Of a DNA stretch of 64,000 nucleotides, positions 8,096-16,691 are shown in pieces (the first letter of the stretch is position 1; every line of letters starts with the position of its first letter). The notes beneath the pieces were generated by a model. The model was not told the origin of the DNA. It saw nothing but the letters and a program-made list of their open reading frames with translations, and searched no databases. Both the position numbers and the translations under genes were made by a program. Source of the stretch: Phycisphaerae bacterium RAS1 (GTDB taxonomy: Bacteria; Planctomycetota; Phycisphaerae; UBA1845; Fen-1342); assembly GCA_007859745.1 (NCBI GenBank), contig SMLU01000004.1, forward strand, positions 1 through 64,000. Direction: 5' to 3'.

Positions 8096-8342
8096 GTGCC
8101 ACTGCTCTGCGAGCAGTGCTCTTGGACCCTCGGCGATGTTTCGGTATCGTGCCGACGTGGGCAGCACGATACGCAAGGCGCGACCACGCGAACCCGGTTC
8201 GGCACGGGCTGCCCGACCGACTGGGAGTGGTGCGGCGCGCGGTTCTGCGAACGCACCCGGCGTTTCGCCGCCGATGAACAACCCCACGGGTTGCGGGCGT
8301 GGCCGACGGCCGAAGACACTGCTCGCAGAGCAGTGGCACACG
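8096..8342. repeat. Inverted pair of CACTGCTCTGCGAGCAGTG hairpins
   Basis: TGCCACTGCTCTGCGAGCAG occurs near 8098-8117. Its reverse complement occurs near 8319-8338, again next to GGCACACGTGG or GACGTGTGCC. The two copies form a pair facing each other across about 200 bp that encodes nothing recognisable. Confidence 0.8.
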
Positions 8343-8404
8343 TGGAGAAACACTGGAGTCTGAACAGTGCCACCCCGCCCCTCCGGATCCGATAGCGCCG
8401 CGGA

Positions 8405-8602
8405 TGGTGGGCACGGCCCACCCTACAAGCGGCTGGTCCGGCGTAGGGTGGGCCATGCCCACCTCTTCAACGCCCACGCGCCGCAGCGGACCGTCATTTC
8501 AAGCGAACGCCGGAACCGAAATCCCGGGAATGCACTGACGCGCGCTGGCTCGTCCTGCCCCCGCGCGCGGCGGAAGGCGGGCACGGCCCACCCTACAAGC
8601 CG
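8405..8602. repeat. GTAGGGTGGGCC-type hairpins (three copies)
   Basis: GTAGGGTGGGCCATGCCCACC is split here as GTAG plus the palindrome GGTGGGCCATGCCCACC near 8443-8463. Inverted relatives ending CCCACCCTAC occur at about 8408-8428 and 8579-8596. The leading GTAG matches the classical REP tetranucleotide. Confidence 0.85.
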
Positions 8603-8616
8603 CGGACGGTCGGCCC

Positions 8617-8746
8617 GGGCCAGCCGCCGCTCATTCCAATCGTTGATTCGATTCCGTCGCCGCCGCGGCACTGGAGATTCGGGAGCTGCGGAGTTTGAGC
8701 AGCAAGTGCATGCTCACGCTGAGTACAGCGAGAGCATGCCACCCGC
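8617..8746 (+). pseudogene. Decayed RAYT 3' tail (copy 2)
   Basis: About 130 bp closely match the tail of copies 1 and 3. A frame reads GQPPLIPIVDSIPSPP and is followed by the GCATGCTC ... GAGCATGC hairpin at about 8709-8738. Nothing of the catalytic domain remains. Confidence 0.65.
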
Positions 8747-8767
8747 AGGGCTGGCGTAGCAGCGAGA

Positions 8768-9628
8768 TCAGCGACCCAATATCCCTCGTCCTGCGACGGC
8801 CATTTGAAACGCGCCAACTTGCGAGGAATAACCCGCGTTAACGGTCCCTCGGTACGTAATGGAATTCTCCCCGGTTTGCTCGAACGTGTCGATTCCTTGA
8901 CCGGGAAATGTGACAACTACCTCTTCAGTCGACGTGTCGAGCAAGTCGATCTCGAAGTCATACTTAACGACCACTATGCCGTCTTGCTTTTCGAGCTGCG
9001 TCGCGACGATGTTGAAGCGAAAGATGCCCGTGCTCGTGAGCGTCGTCACATCGGACGGCGATCCGTCACTGTTAACCAGAAGCGTCTGCTCTAACGTCGA
9101 AGCTTCCGTTGTTCGCTCTTGACTCGTGCTTTCGATTGAAAACACCTGATCGATGATCGCGATGTTGCAACTCGCACACGCGACATTCAGGTCCGGAAAC
9201 GGCCCGACGCAAATGGTCGCCGCCGTGTTGACTTCGTCAGCCTTCGAATACCCATTGAGGCGATCGGCCTCCACGGCCTCGATCAACGAGTTGATGTCCG
9301 CGTCGCGGTCCGCGTATCCGACGCAGGCTCGCCGCAGCGGATCGTTGACGTCCAACCTTGCCGGGTCACCCTTGATGAAAATCCCGGTGGCGGTAATCGT
9401 CACGTCAAACGTCAGCGTCCCGGAATAGAGTCCCTTGACGAGTCCCGAACCGCCGTCGCTGTCGGCGTTCTGATCGTTCGCAGAGTCGTTGTCGTTCGTC
9501 GCGGGCCGTTCGCTTTCCGGTATGTCGCCCGACACCGGGACGTTGATGGTCGGCAACGTGATCTCGCTCGGACAACTCGCGCCGCAGGCAACGAAAAGCA
9601 CCGTTGCACATGAGAAATGCCGCCACAT
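8768..9628 (-). CDS. Secreted or lipoprotein of unknown function
   Basis: The 286-residue protein starts with an export signal (MWRHFSCATVLFVACGASC) whose Cys residues at the end of the hydrophobic stretch suggest a non-canonical lipobox. An acidic low-complexity linker follows (about 40-62, Asp/Asn-rich), then a beta-rich domain with GLYSGTLTFDVTITATG and several Cys (CASC). A strong GGAGGA site lies about 8 nt before the ATG. It stands alone in repeat-rich DNA. I do not recognise the family; an extracytoplasmic beta-sandwich is likely. Confidence 0.7.
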   Translation of the reverse strand: MWRHFSCATVLFVACGASCPSEITLPTINVPVSGDIPESERPATNDNDSANDQNADSDGGSGLVKGLYSGTLTFDVTITATGIFIKGDPARLDVNDPLRRACVGYADRDADINSLIEAVEADRLNGYSKADEVNTAATICVGPFPDLNVACASCNIAIIDQVFSIESTSQERTTEASTLEQTLLVNSDGSPSDVTTLTSTGIFRFNIVATQLEKQDGIVVVKYDFEIDLLDTSTEEVVVTFPGQGIDTFEQTGENSITYRGTVNAGYSSQVGAFQMAVAGRGILGR

Positions 9629-9832
9629 TTTTCTTCCTCCGAGAGGATGTGGAACTGCTTGCTCAAAGTGTACGACTCCAAGGAACTCGGCGTCAAGATG
9701 ATTCTCAACGCCCAGCGGAGCGCGGAGCGTGTCATCGCTGCGTCTCGCAGAGCGCCGCAGCGAGCACCGCTCCTATCCGTTCGTCGCCTCCCATGATACC
9801 CGCGCGCGCCTCCCCGTGAACTCCGCCGACAC

Positions 9833-9963
9833 GGGCCAGCCGCCGTTGATTCCGGACGTGCATTCGATTCCGTCGCCGCCGCGGCACTGGAGATTCTGGA
9901 GCTGCGGAGGTTGAGCAGCAAGTGCATGCTCACGCCGAGTTCAGCGAGAGCATGCCACCCGCC
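9833..9963 (+). pseudogene. Decayed RAYT 3' tail (copy 3)
   Basis: The frame TGQPPLIPDVHSIPSPP and the downstream tail match copies 1 and 2 with only scattered differences. It ends in the GCATGCTC ... GAGCATGC hairpin at about 9924-9955. Confidence 0.65.
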
Positions 9964-10103
9964 GGCGTGCAGCGTACTTGACTTCCTATCTATGATAGAT
10001 ATGCTCCATGCGTGCCGCACGGCCAACGGGGGGAACATGCGCAGCCAACCTGAAATGTCGCGCTTCGGCCCAATAATAACCACGCCCTTCACCCCTTCCG
10101 CCG

Positions 10104-10145
10104 AAGGTGCGCAATTAGGTCTCGCGCACCTGCGCACCTTGAACA
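10104..10145. repeat. AAGGTGCGCA / TGCGCACCTT hairpin repeat (copy 1 of 3)
   Basis: Arms AAGGTGCGCA and TGCGCACCTT flank a 20-nt centre with AGGTCTCGCG. Near-identical copies lie at 26078-26115 and, inverted, at 45463-45502. Confidence 0.85.
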
Positions 10146-10183
10146 TCTTGGTTCCCCAGCCCACGGTGTGCCCCGCGCCCGCC

Positions 10184-11656
10184 TCACTCCAGCAGCGCCT
10201 TGCACACATTCTCACACAACCCCCGCTCCTCCCCCTCGTTCACCAGAATCGCAAACGCCAGTTCCACGCCGTCTTCCCGGCGCAGATAACCCGCCAGCGT
10301 CGTCACGCCCTGAATCGACCCCGTCTTCCCCACCAGCCGCTCCGCCAGCGGCGGATTCGACAGCCGTCGCCGCATCGTGCCGTCGCGGCCGGCGACCGCC
10401 AGGCTCGCTCGCCACGCGTCCCGATGCCGGTGATGATCCATCGCGCGCAGCAGCGAGACGATCTGCGCCGCGCTAACGGCATTCGAGTGGCTCAGCCCGC
10501 TGCCGTCGCGCAGCGTCGCGCCGCTCAGATCGACGCCGAGCGACCCGAGCGTCCGACGAATCGCCTCCATGCCCGTCTCCCAGCTTCCCGCCGCGCCGGT
10601 CGGCCGCCCCACGCGGTCATACGCGGCCAGCGACTTCGCGAGGCACTCGGCGAACAGGTTCTGGCTGAACGTGTTGGCCCGCCAGATGACATCGGTCAGC
10701 GGTGTCTCCGCCGAGCCGATCGGCGTCGCTGCCGCGGCCTCGTCGGCGCTGATCGTGCGGCGGACCACGTCGCGGCCGCAGCGGATCCCGCGCTTTTCCA
10801 GCTCCGCCTTCACGACGTGGCCGAAAAACACGCTCGGCCGCCCGGCGCTGACCGGGCCAAGGTCGTCGTTTTTTCCAACCACGCCCTTCAACTCGAAAAT
10901 GTCGCTGTCCGGCTCGCGCCGCGCGGACGGGTTGTGCGACTTGCCGGCTTTCAGCAGGTTCCGCACGAACGCCCCCGGCAGTTCCGGCGTCAGAAGGGCC
11001 GCGACGGCCTTCTTTTCGACGCGCACGCGCACGTCGAGGCAGTTGTCGTTGATATTCAGCCCCCCCACCGGCGCCTGGTACCAGCGGTCGGCTTGATCCT
11101 CCGGCCAGTCCGCGTGGCGGAACTGCTGATCGAAGATCGTGTCGTCCAGTACGAGTTTGTCAATCTGCGTCACGCCGCGCTCGCGCAGCGCCGCCGCCCA
11201 TTCGTCGAGCGCGGCGAACTGCGGCCGGCCGTGGCGCTCGGCGATGCGCCCGTCGCAGAAGCCCGGATCGCCGCCGCCAATGATCCAAAGCTCGCGCCCG
11301 CTCAGCACCGCTCGCGTGCGAAACGCGAACTGCGGGCCGAAGTGATCCAGCGCGGCGGCCGTTGTAAAGAGCTTGAGAACGCTGGCGGGCTTGAACGGCG
11401 CCGTCGGCTGTTGCTCGATCCAGCGCTGCCCGTTCGCATCGTCGACGACGATCGCGACGCGCGTCCCCGCCGGCATCGCCGTCACGAGCGAATTGACGCG
11501 CTCAGCCACCCCCGCCGGCGGCTGGGCGAAGCTGACGGATGCAATCAGCGCGATGAATACGGCAGCGGGCGCGGCTGCTCGCAGACCGAACCGTCTCCCC
11601 CGGTCGCGCTCGCTTGCGCTTCGCGTTCTGATTGGCGCCGCCGCGTTGATCATCAA
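10184..11656 (-). CDS. dacB: D-alanyl-D-alanine carboxypeptidase/endopeptidase (PBP4, family S13)
   Basis: This periplasmic serine peptidase trims peptidoglycan cross-links and stems. Its 490 residues carry the three penicillin-binding motifs: SVLK (Ser92-Lys95), DGSGLSHSN (384-392) and KTG (444-446). The GGGDPGF block (127-133) is typical of the family. A signal peptide ends near SFAQPP (42-47). The first 25 or so residues come partly from a dispersed DNA repeat (26 nt at 11606-11631). A TAGACT box lies 6 nt before the ATG and there is no clear ribosome site, so translation may be leaderless. The gene is the last of an envelope-related run on the minus strand. A functional peptidase implies peptidoglycan is present. 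Confidence 0.93.
   Translation of the reverse strand: MMINAAAPIRTRSASERDRGRRFGLRAAAPAAVFIALIASVSFAQPPAGVAERVNSLVTAMPAGTRVAIVVDDANGQRWIEQQPTAPFKPASVLKLFTTAAALDHFGPQFAFRTRAVLSGRELWIIGGGDPGFCDGRIAERHGRPQFAALDEWAAALRERGVTQIDKLVLDDTIFDQQFRHADWPEDQADRWYQAPVGGLNINDNCLDVRVRVEKKAVAALLTPELPGAFVRNLLKAGKSHNPSARREPDSDIFELKGVVGKNDDLGPVSAGRPSVFFGHVVKAELEKRGIRCGRDVVRRTISADEAAAATPIGSAETPLTDVIWRANTFSQNLFAECLAKSLAAYDRVGRPTGAAGSWETGMEAIRRTLGSLGVDLSGATLRDGSGLSHSNAVSAAQIVSLLRAMDHHRHRDAWRASLAVAGRDGTMRRRLSNPPLAERLVGKTGSIQGVTTLAGYLRREDGVELAFAILVNEGEERGLCENVCKALLE
11606..11631. repeat. 26-nt arm of a dispersed palindrome inside the dacB 5' end
   Basis: These 26 nt (starting GCGCTCGCTTGCG and ending CGTTCTGA) equal one arm of the perfect inverted repeat at 16716-16779. 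They encode part of the residues before the signal peptide core, RTRSASER. Confidence 0.9.
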
Positions 11657-11662
11657 GTGAGT

Positions 11663-12364
11663 CTAGTCGAAAAACGAAAACCGCACGATGCACACGATCG
11701 CCTTCACCCCATCGCGCCAGGTGATCTTCTTGCCCTCATCGTACGACCGCCCGTTGTAGCTGATGCCCACCTCGAAAATCTTCCACCGCCCCTTCGCAAC
11801 CTTGGCCGTCAGCTCCGGCTCGACGCCGAAGCGGTTGCTCTTGATGCGGATCTTCGCCAGCACCTCGCGCTTGAAGACCTTGTAGCAAGTCTCCATGTCG
11901 GTCAGGTTCAGGTTGGTGAACATGTTCGACAGGTTCGTGAGCGCCTTGTTGCCGATCATGTGCCAGAAATAGAGCACGCGATGCGCGTCCCCGCCGACGA
12001 AGCGCGAGCCGTACACCACGTCCGCCCGGCCGTCGAGGATCGGCGCGAGCAGCCGGCCGTAGTCCTTCGGGTCATATTCCAGGTCCGCGTCCTGCACGAG
12101 GACGATGTCACCCTGCGCCTCGCGGAAGCCCGTCCGCAGCGCCGCCCCCTTGCCCTGGTTCACCGCGTGCTTGAACAGCCGGATGCGGGCCCCGGGGAAT
12201 CGCGTCTCAAGCTGCGAATACAACTCGTGTGTCCCGTCCTTCGAGCAGTCATCGACAAGGACGATTTCGCGCTCCATCGGAAGCGGCACGTCGAGCACGC
12301 GCTGAATGATCTCGAAGAGCGTCTCGCGCTCGTTGTAAACCGGGATCACCACCGATAGCAGCAT
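11663..12364 (-). CDS. Family 2 glycosyltransferase (DPM1/polyprenyl-phosphate sugar transferase type)
   Basis: The 233-residue single-domain GT-A enzyme probably moves a sugar from a nucleotide donor to polyprenyl phosphate at the inner membrane face. Visible are VVIPVYNE (5-12), [11 protein letters not shown] (36-46), [11 protein letters not shown] and the metal-binding DADLEYDP (about 92-99). There is no C-terminal membrane segment, as in the soluble DPM1 subgroup. It starts with ATG after a GGAGACGAG stretch and ends 6 nt from the dacB start. Products of the membrane GT-C-like genes to the right (13431-18550) could use its lipid-linked sugar; this is inference. Confidence 0.88.
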   Translation of the reverse strand: MLLSVVIPVYNERETLFEIIQRVLDVPLPMEREIVLVDDCSKDGTHELYSQLETRFPGARIRLFKHAVNQGKGAALRTGFREAQGDIVLVQDADLEYDPKDYGRLLAPILDGRADVVYGSRFVGGDAHRVLYFWHMIGNKALTNLSNMFTNLNLTDMETCYKVFKREVLAKIRIKSNRFGVEPELTAKVAKGRWKIFEVGISYNGRSYDEGKKITWRDGVKAIVCIVRFSFFD

Positions 12365-12415
12365 CAGGTCACTCGTCTCCGCGGATCACGCCGGCCCTCG
12401 GCTGAAGAAATCCAA

Positions 12416-12561
12416 CCACAGAGACACAGAGGCACAGAGAAGAAGGGATAAAGGGACAAAGGGATAGATGGCGCGCAGGGTTGCGCGATCCTGCGCGCCC
12501 TCTATCCCTTTGACCCTTTATCCCTCTTCTTCGCATTCTCTGTGCCTCTGTGCCTCTGTGG
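12416..12561. repeat. 146-bp long inverted repeat with CACAGAGGCACAGAG ends
   Basis: Two arms of about 65 bp fold back on each other: CCACAGAGACACAGAGG ... AAGGGATAAAGGGACAAAGG ... GGCGCGCAGG, then the complementary CCTGCGCGCCCTCTATCC ... CTCTGTGCCTCTGTGG. The arms differ by a few substitutions and a short indel. It sits between two genes on the minus strand and is far less GC-rich than its surroundings, so it looks acquired or mobile. Confidence 0.9.
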
Positions 12562-12571
12562 TTGTTTTCGC

Positions 12572-13075
12572 CTACGCCGGCGCCGTCAGCAGCGGATACA
12601 GCCCCGCGTCGCGCGACACGATCGCCTCGCGAATCTGCGCCCGCAGCGTCTGAATCGGAAGCCGCCACAACCGTCCGGCCAGCGGGGCGACGGTCTGCAC
12701 GCCGGGGTCCGGCTCAGCCAGCACATCCAGAAGCTGTCGCTCGCGCGGACAACGGTCAAACTCCGGCCGGCGGAACTCCTCCCACGTGTCCAGCAGCACC
12801 GGCAGAAGCAGCGCCTGACGCCGGCTGACCCAGTTCAAACCGGCGAAGACCAGCAACGCGGCCGACTCAAGTTCCGGCTCCGCGCGATGCGCCACCATCA
12901 TGTGCCGGACCGCCGTTGCCACCCGGCCGCGGTCGAAACAGTGGCACGCGAGCAGATAACGGGCGACAGCGCAGCGCGGCGCCTCGCGCAGCCGGCCCTC
13001 CAACTGAGCCGGAAGTCGCTCGGCCGGGCTTCGCATCAGGGAGCTGAGCACGTCGCGAAAGCGCCAGTGTTGCAT
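12572..13075 (-). CDS. Conserved-looking helical protein of unknown function
   Basis: The 167-residue protein has no signal peptide or membrane segment. It is rich in Arg, Leu and Ala, with paired helices (ARYLLACHCFDRGRVATAVR, residues about 38-57) that resemble one or two TPR units. The start is the ATG at 13075 and no strong ribosome site is seen. It is separated from the glycosyltransferase by the long inverted repeat. I do not recognise the family. Confidence 0.55.
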   Translation of the reverse strand: MQHWRFRDVLSSLMRSPAERLPAQLEGRLREAPRCAVARYLLACHCFDRGRVATAVRHMMVAHRAEPELESAALLVFAGLNWVSRRQALLLPVLLDTWEEFRRPEFDRCPRERQLLDVLAEPDPGVQTVAPLAGRLWRLPIQTLRAQIREAIVSRDAGLYPLLTAPA

Positions 13076-13209
13076 AGGGTCTCAGACCTGCCGCGCCATG
13101 GCAGAATTCCGGCACGCTACAAGGCGACGTTGGAATCGTCAACTTCCGCCGCGCGGGTCCGTGCTCGGGCGTGTCGCCAGCATTCTGGGCAGGCGCCGCC
13201 GGCCAGGCC

Positions 13210-13316
13210 GCTTTTCCGAACCCGCCGCGCCAAGCGGCCGGGTGACGGTCGTGAGCAAGCGGCGCCACACCGGCTCGGGACGTCACCCCGCCGCTTGGCG
13301 CGGCGGGTTCGGACGG
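13210..13316. repeat. BIME-like inverted pair of the 41-bp family palindrome (copy 1 of 4)
   Basis: CCGAACCCGCCGCGCCAAGC at the left and its reverse complement at the right enclose about 50 nt. Similar composite elements lie at 23620-23740, 34998-35107 and 56372-56475. An open frame runs through it, but it probably lies upstream of the true start of the next gene. Confidence 0.9.
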
Positions 13317-13430
13317 GCTAGCTCGCGGCGGGTTCGGACCGGTGTGTTCTGCCGAACCTGCCATTTGGCCACTACCGAACGTCTGGTCGCACTTGACGGC
13401 TCCACCGCGTGGCGGGTACGTCTGCCGCCC

Positions 13431-15518
13431 GTGACCCTCGCCCCGCCAATCACCGCGCGCCGACCGCCCTGGCCGGCCGATGCTCTCGCCGCCGCCGCCG
13501 TTGCACTGGTCGCTCTTGTCACGATCGCCGCCCTCGCACCGCGTTGCCTTCTCGTGCTGCTCACCGACGGACTCTACTCCGCCGCCCTCATTGCCGCCGC
13601 GCTCGGCTACGGCCTGTTGCTCGCTCCGCTGCTCGCCGCGCCGCCCGCCGGCACGCTGCGGCGCGCGCTTCTCAACATCGCTCTCGGGCTGGGAATCGTC
13701 GGCGTCCTGGCGCTCGTCCTCGGAATCGCCGGCGGTCTGAACCGCGTGACGGCATGGTCCATCCTCACGCTCGGAATGCTCCGCGCGCTCGCCGGAGCGC
13801 TTTCACGCGGCGTTCAGTCGGCGCCCGGCCCGGCCGGCGGTCCGCGGTCGCGCAAACTCGCCGCAGTTCTCGCCGCTCCGCTGGGCTTCCCTCTCGGCAT
13901 CATGCTCATCGGTGCGTCCCTGCCCCCGGGCCTGATCTGGAAAGACGAAGCCAACGGCTACGACGCGCTGGAATACCACTTGCAAGTGCAGCGCGAATAC
14001 TGGGACGCCGGGCGAATCGCTTTCCTGCCGCACAACGCGTACGCCTCGTTTCCACAACAGACCGAAGTCCTCTACCTGCTTCTCATGCACCTCGCCGGCG
14101 GGCCGTACGCCGGAGCGATCCCCGCGCAACTTCTTCACGCCATGCTCGGTGTTCTCGCCGTCGCCGCCGTCGGCGCATGGGCGCCCGAACGAACCCGTGT
14201 CGCAGCGCTGCTCCTGGTCGGCGGCGTGCCCTGGCTGGCGTACGTCGGGGCGCTGGCGTACGTCGAGCTGGCGATGCTCTTCTTCACCGCGGTCGCGGCG
14301 GGATTATGCTTTTCGCCCGACGCCTCTGGGGAATCGGCCTCCGACCGGTTGCTTGCCACTGGACAGAGACCGGCCGGAGGCCGGTCCCCCAATTACGACT
14401 CGGGCCGTTTCTGGGCAACCGGCCTCTGCGCCGGACTGGCCTGCGGCTGCAAGTACACCGCCGTCGCACTGGTCGCTGCGCCGCTGGCGTTGTGTGCTCT
14501 CGGGGCTGCCGGGTCGATCACTCAACGTCTCCGTCGCAGCCTGATCATCGCGGCCGCAAGCCTGCTCAGCTTCTCGCCCTGGCTGGTGCGAAACGCGGCC
14601 TTCACCGGCAATCCGGTCTATCCATTCGCGTACGAAGTCTTCGGCGGAAAGGCGTGGAGCGCCGATCAGGCGGCGCAGTGGGCCGCCGGACATCGACCAA
14701 AATCGCCTGACGACAGCGCGCCGCGGCGTTTCGTCCTGGCGTTCGAAGAGCTGTCCGAGCGCTCGCCCTACGGAATCGCCGTTCGTTCGGCGATCGCGCT
14801 GCTGATCGTCGGCGCACTGCTGCTCGGCTCCGGAACATTCCCAGGAGCACTGCTCTGGCTCATCGCCGCGCCGCTCGTGTGGATTCTGTTTACGCACGGC
14901 CCCGGACGATTCGCGCTCCCGCTCCTGATTCCGCTCGCGTGGACGCTGGTCGATTTCGGCGTCCGGCTTGAGCAACGGCTGGGCGTCCTCGTGGCCTGGC
15001 GCGTTTTCTTGATCGTCGCGCTAATTCTCAGCGCCGCGACCGTCGTCAACGCCGCCACGCTTTTTCGCGTCTTCGACGACCACCAGCGCCGCCTTCAGTC
15101 ACGTACCCAAAGCGACGTCCGCTTCAATGACCTGGTCGGCCAGACCGAAGCCCTGCGCCTTCAGATGCATGTGCTCAATCAGCTCCCGACCGCCGACACG
15201 CGAATCCATCTCATCGGCGACGCGGCCGTCTTCTACATCGACCGCCCATTGCACTACACCGTGGTTTTCAACCGTGACCCGCTGCTCGAACTGGCCCGCG
15301 GCGGAGTGTCGCCCATGGAGTGCATCGCCTGGCTGCGTACCCAAGGCGTCTCGCATCTGGTATTTTCGTGGCCGGAGATCGAGCGGCTGCGGCGGACGTA
15401 CGGCTTCCCGGAGGTCGTGACGCCCGTCTGGTCCGCCGCGCTGCAATCCGCCGGCCTGCGGCGAAGCAGTCTCTCCACGGATCAACTGGAAATCCTGGCC
15501 GTGCCGGCGGCGCACTGA
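13431..15518 (+). CDS. Multi-pass membrane protein, GT-C glycosyltransferase-like
   Basis: About 695 residues with roughly a dozen hydrophobic segments. After the third or fourth helix comes a large loop with KDEANGYDALEYHLQ and PHNAYASFPQQTEVLYLLLM, which resembles the first periplasmic loop of polyprenyl-phosphate-sugar-dependent GT-C enzymes (acidic DE near a membrane edge). The C-terminal 130 residues are soluble. The open frame starts at 13098 but its first 110 codons read through a repeat, so the GTG at 13431 is preferred; the start is uncertain. It is followed after 6 nt by a flippase-like gene, so the three plus-strand membrane genes look like one operon for envelope glycan assembly. 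Confidence 0.75.
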   Translation: MTLAPPITARRPPWPADALAAAAVALVALVTIAALAPRCLLVLLTDGLYSAALIAAALGYGLLLAPLLAAPPAGTLRRALLNIALGLGIVGVLALVLGIAGGLNRVTAWSILTLGMLRALAGALSRGVQSAPGPAGGPRSRKLAAVLAAPLGFPLGIMLIGASLPPGLIWKDEANGYDALEYHLQVQREYWDAGRIAFLPHNAYASFPQQTEVLYLLLMHLAGGPYAGAIPAQLLHAMLGVLAVAAVGAWAPERTRVAALLLVGGVPWLAYVGALAYVELAMLFFTAVAAGLCFSPDASGESASDRLLATGQRPAGGRSPNYDSGRFWATGLCAGLACGCKYTAVALVAAPLALCALGAAGSITQRLRRSLIIAAASLLSFSPWLVRNAAFTGNPVYPFAYEVFGGKAWSADQAAQWAAGHRPKSPDDSAPRRFVLAFEELSERSPYGIAVRSAIALLIVGALLLGSGTFPGALLWLIAAPLVWILFTHGPGRFALPLLIPLAWTLVDFGVRLEQRLGVLVAWRVFLIVALILSAATVVNAATLFRVFDDHQRRLQSRTQSDVRFNDLVGQTEALRLQMHVLNQLPTADTRIHLIGDAAVFYIDRPLHYTVVFNRDPLLELARGGVSPMECIAWLRTQGVSHLVFSWPEIERLRRTYGFPEVVTPVWSAALQSAGLRRSSLSTDQLEILAVPAAH

Positions 15519-15524
15519 GGTCTG

Positions 15525-16691
15525 ATGCAACCAGCCCTGCGGATCACCTTCAAGCTCATCCCCTGGCTGCTGTGCGCGGCCGCAGTTGTATTTCTCGTGC
15601 GGGCGGTCAAATGGCATGACCACGTTCATCTCAATGATGCGGACGGCACTCTCGTCCGGCTGGTCGAGGAGCGCGACGACGGCTTCCTGATCGAGCGCGA
15701 CGGACGCCGCCAAGTCGTCGCTCCCGACGCCGTGCGGCGTGTCGCCGGCGGATTGCCCGACATCAACTACGGCATCGCCAGCGTGGTCCGCGGGGCCGAT
15801 CTGATGGACATGGTCTGGGCGCTGCTGCTCTTCGCCCCGGTTCCGCTGCTGCAATCGCTTCGCCTGGTCTGGATGCTCGGCATTCAGGAAGTGCGCCTGT
15901 CCCTCTGGCAGGCGATCAAGCTCTCATTTGCCGGAAACTTCTTCAACTTCGCCCTGCCCGGCACGACCGGCGGCGACCTGATCAAGGCCTACTACCTGAC
16001 GCGCTTCACCCATCGCAAGACGGAAGCCGTCACGACCGTCTTCCTCGATCGCGTCGTCGGCCTGCTCGGCCTCGTGCTGCTGGCCGGAATCACGATGCTC
16101 TCGCGCTGGGACACGCAGGCCTTCGGCAATGTCGCCGGAATCATGGGACTGGCCTGCGCCGGACTCGCAGTCGCCGCCCTCTTCATCTTCAGCCGGCGGC
16201 TGCGGCACGCGATCCGCCTGCCCGAGCTGGCCGCGAAGCTGCCCGCCGGCGAGCACTTGCTGCGCGTCGGCCGCGCCACCGTCGCGATGCGCAAGCAGAA
16301 GTCGCTGGTCGCCGCATCGCTCGGTCTGACCGCAGTACTTCAGTTTCTGGTGATGGTGAGCGCCTTTGCGATGGCCCGGGCCTTGAACATGCGCGGCGAC
16401 TTCACGCTCTACCTGGTCTACGTGCCGGTCGTCTTCCTGATCGCCGCCGTGCCCATCGCTCCGCCGCAGGGCGTCGGCATTCTCGAATTTTTCTGCGTGC
16501 AGTTTTTTGCCGGCGGCCGGCTGAATTCGGATTCGCAGGCATTCGTCTTCGCCCTTGCGATTCGGCTTATCCAGCTTGTCTGGGCCCTGCCGGGAATCCT
16601 CGTGCCGTTGCTCGGCGCGCACCTGCCGACGCAGGGCGAGCTGGCGTCGCTCGAGCGCGCCGACGGTGAGGCGGCGACGGCGACAAAATGA
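15525..16691 (+). CDS. Lysylphosphatidylglycerol synthase TM-domain / UPF0104 flippase-like membrane protein
   Basis: The 388-residue protein has the signature of this membrane family: NFFNFALPGTTGGDLIKAYY (about 146-165) followed by FLDRVVGLLGLVLLAG (about 180-195), and a late APPQGVGILEFF block. Family members move or modify lipids and are often found with glycosyltransferases. An unusual periplasmic segment (about 30-85) lies between helix 1 and helix 2, containing a short SH3-like stretch (DADGTLVRLVEERDDGFLIE). It overlaps the next gene by 4 nt (ATGA), which indicates coupled translation. Confidence 0.88.
   Translation: MQPALRITFKLIPWLLCAAAVVFLVRAVKWHDHVHLNDADGTLVRLVEERDDGFLIERDGRRQVVAPDAVRRVAGGLPDINYGIASVVRGADLMDMVWALLLFAPVPLLQSLRLVWMLGIQEVRLSLWQAIKLSFAGNFFNFALPGTTGGDLIKAYYLTRFTHRKTEAVTTVFLDRVVGLLGLVLLAGITMLSRWDTQAFGNVAGIMGLACAGLAVAALFIFSRRLRHAIRLPELAAKLPAGEHLLRVGRATVAMRKQKSLVAASLGLTAVLQFLVMVSAFAMARALNMRGDFTLYLVYVPVVFLIAAVPIAPPQGVGILEFFCVQFFAGGRLNSDSQAFVFALAIRLIQLVWALPGILVPLLGAHLPTQGELASLERADGEAATATK

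Larger units (their letters stand above)
7346..8767. other. Gene-free repeat graveyard
   Basis: No intact gene is supported in these 1.4 kb. It contains at least seven kinds of hairpin repeat and two decayed RAYT 3' ends, all listed separately. Short open frames run through on both strands, as expected at this GC content. Confidence 0.75.
9629..10183. other. Intergenic repeat-containing region
   Basis: 555 bp without a supported gene. It holds the third decayed RAYT tail (9833-9963) and an AAGGTGCGCA inverted repeat (10104-10145). The AT-richer patch CTATCTATGATAGATATG near 9985-10003 contains the palindrome ATCTATGATAGAT. It is a possible regulatory site with no obvious target. Confidence 0.5.

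Noticed and set aside
9911-12358. Long plus-strand frame opposite dacB and the glycosyltransferase
   Set aside because: Both minus-strand genes have clear family motifs. The plus frame is Arg/His/Pro-rich shadow sequence.
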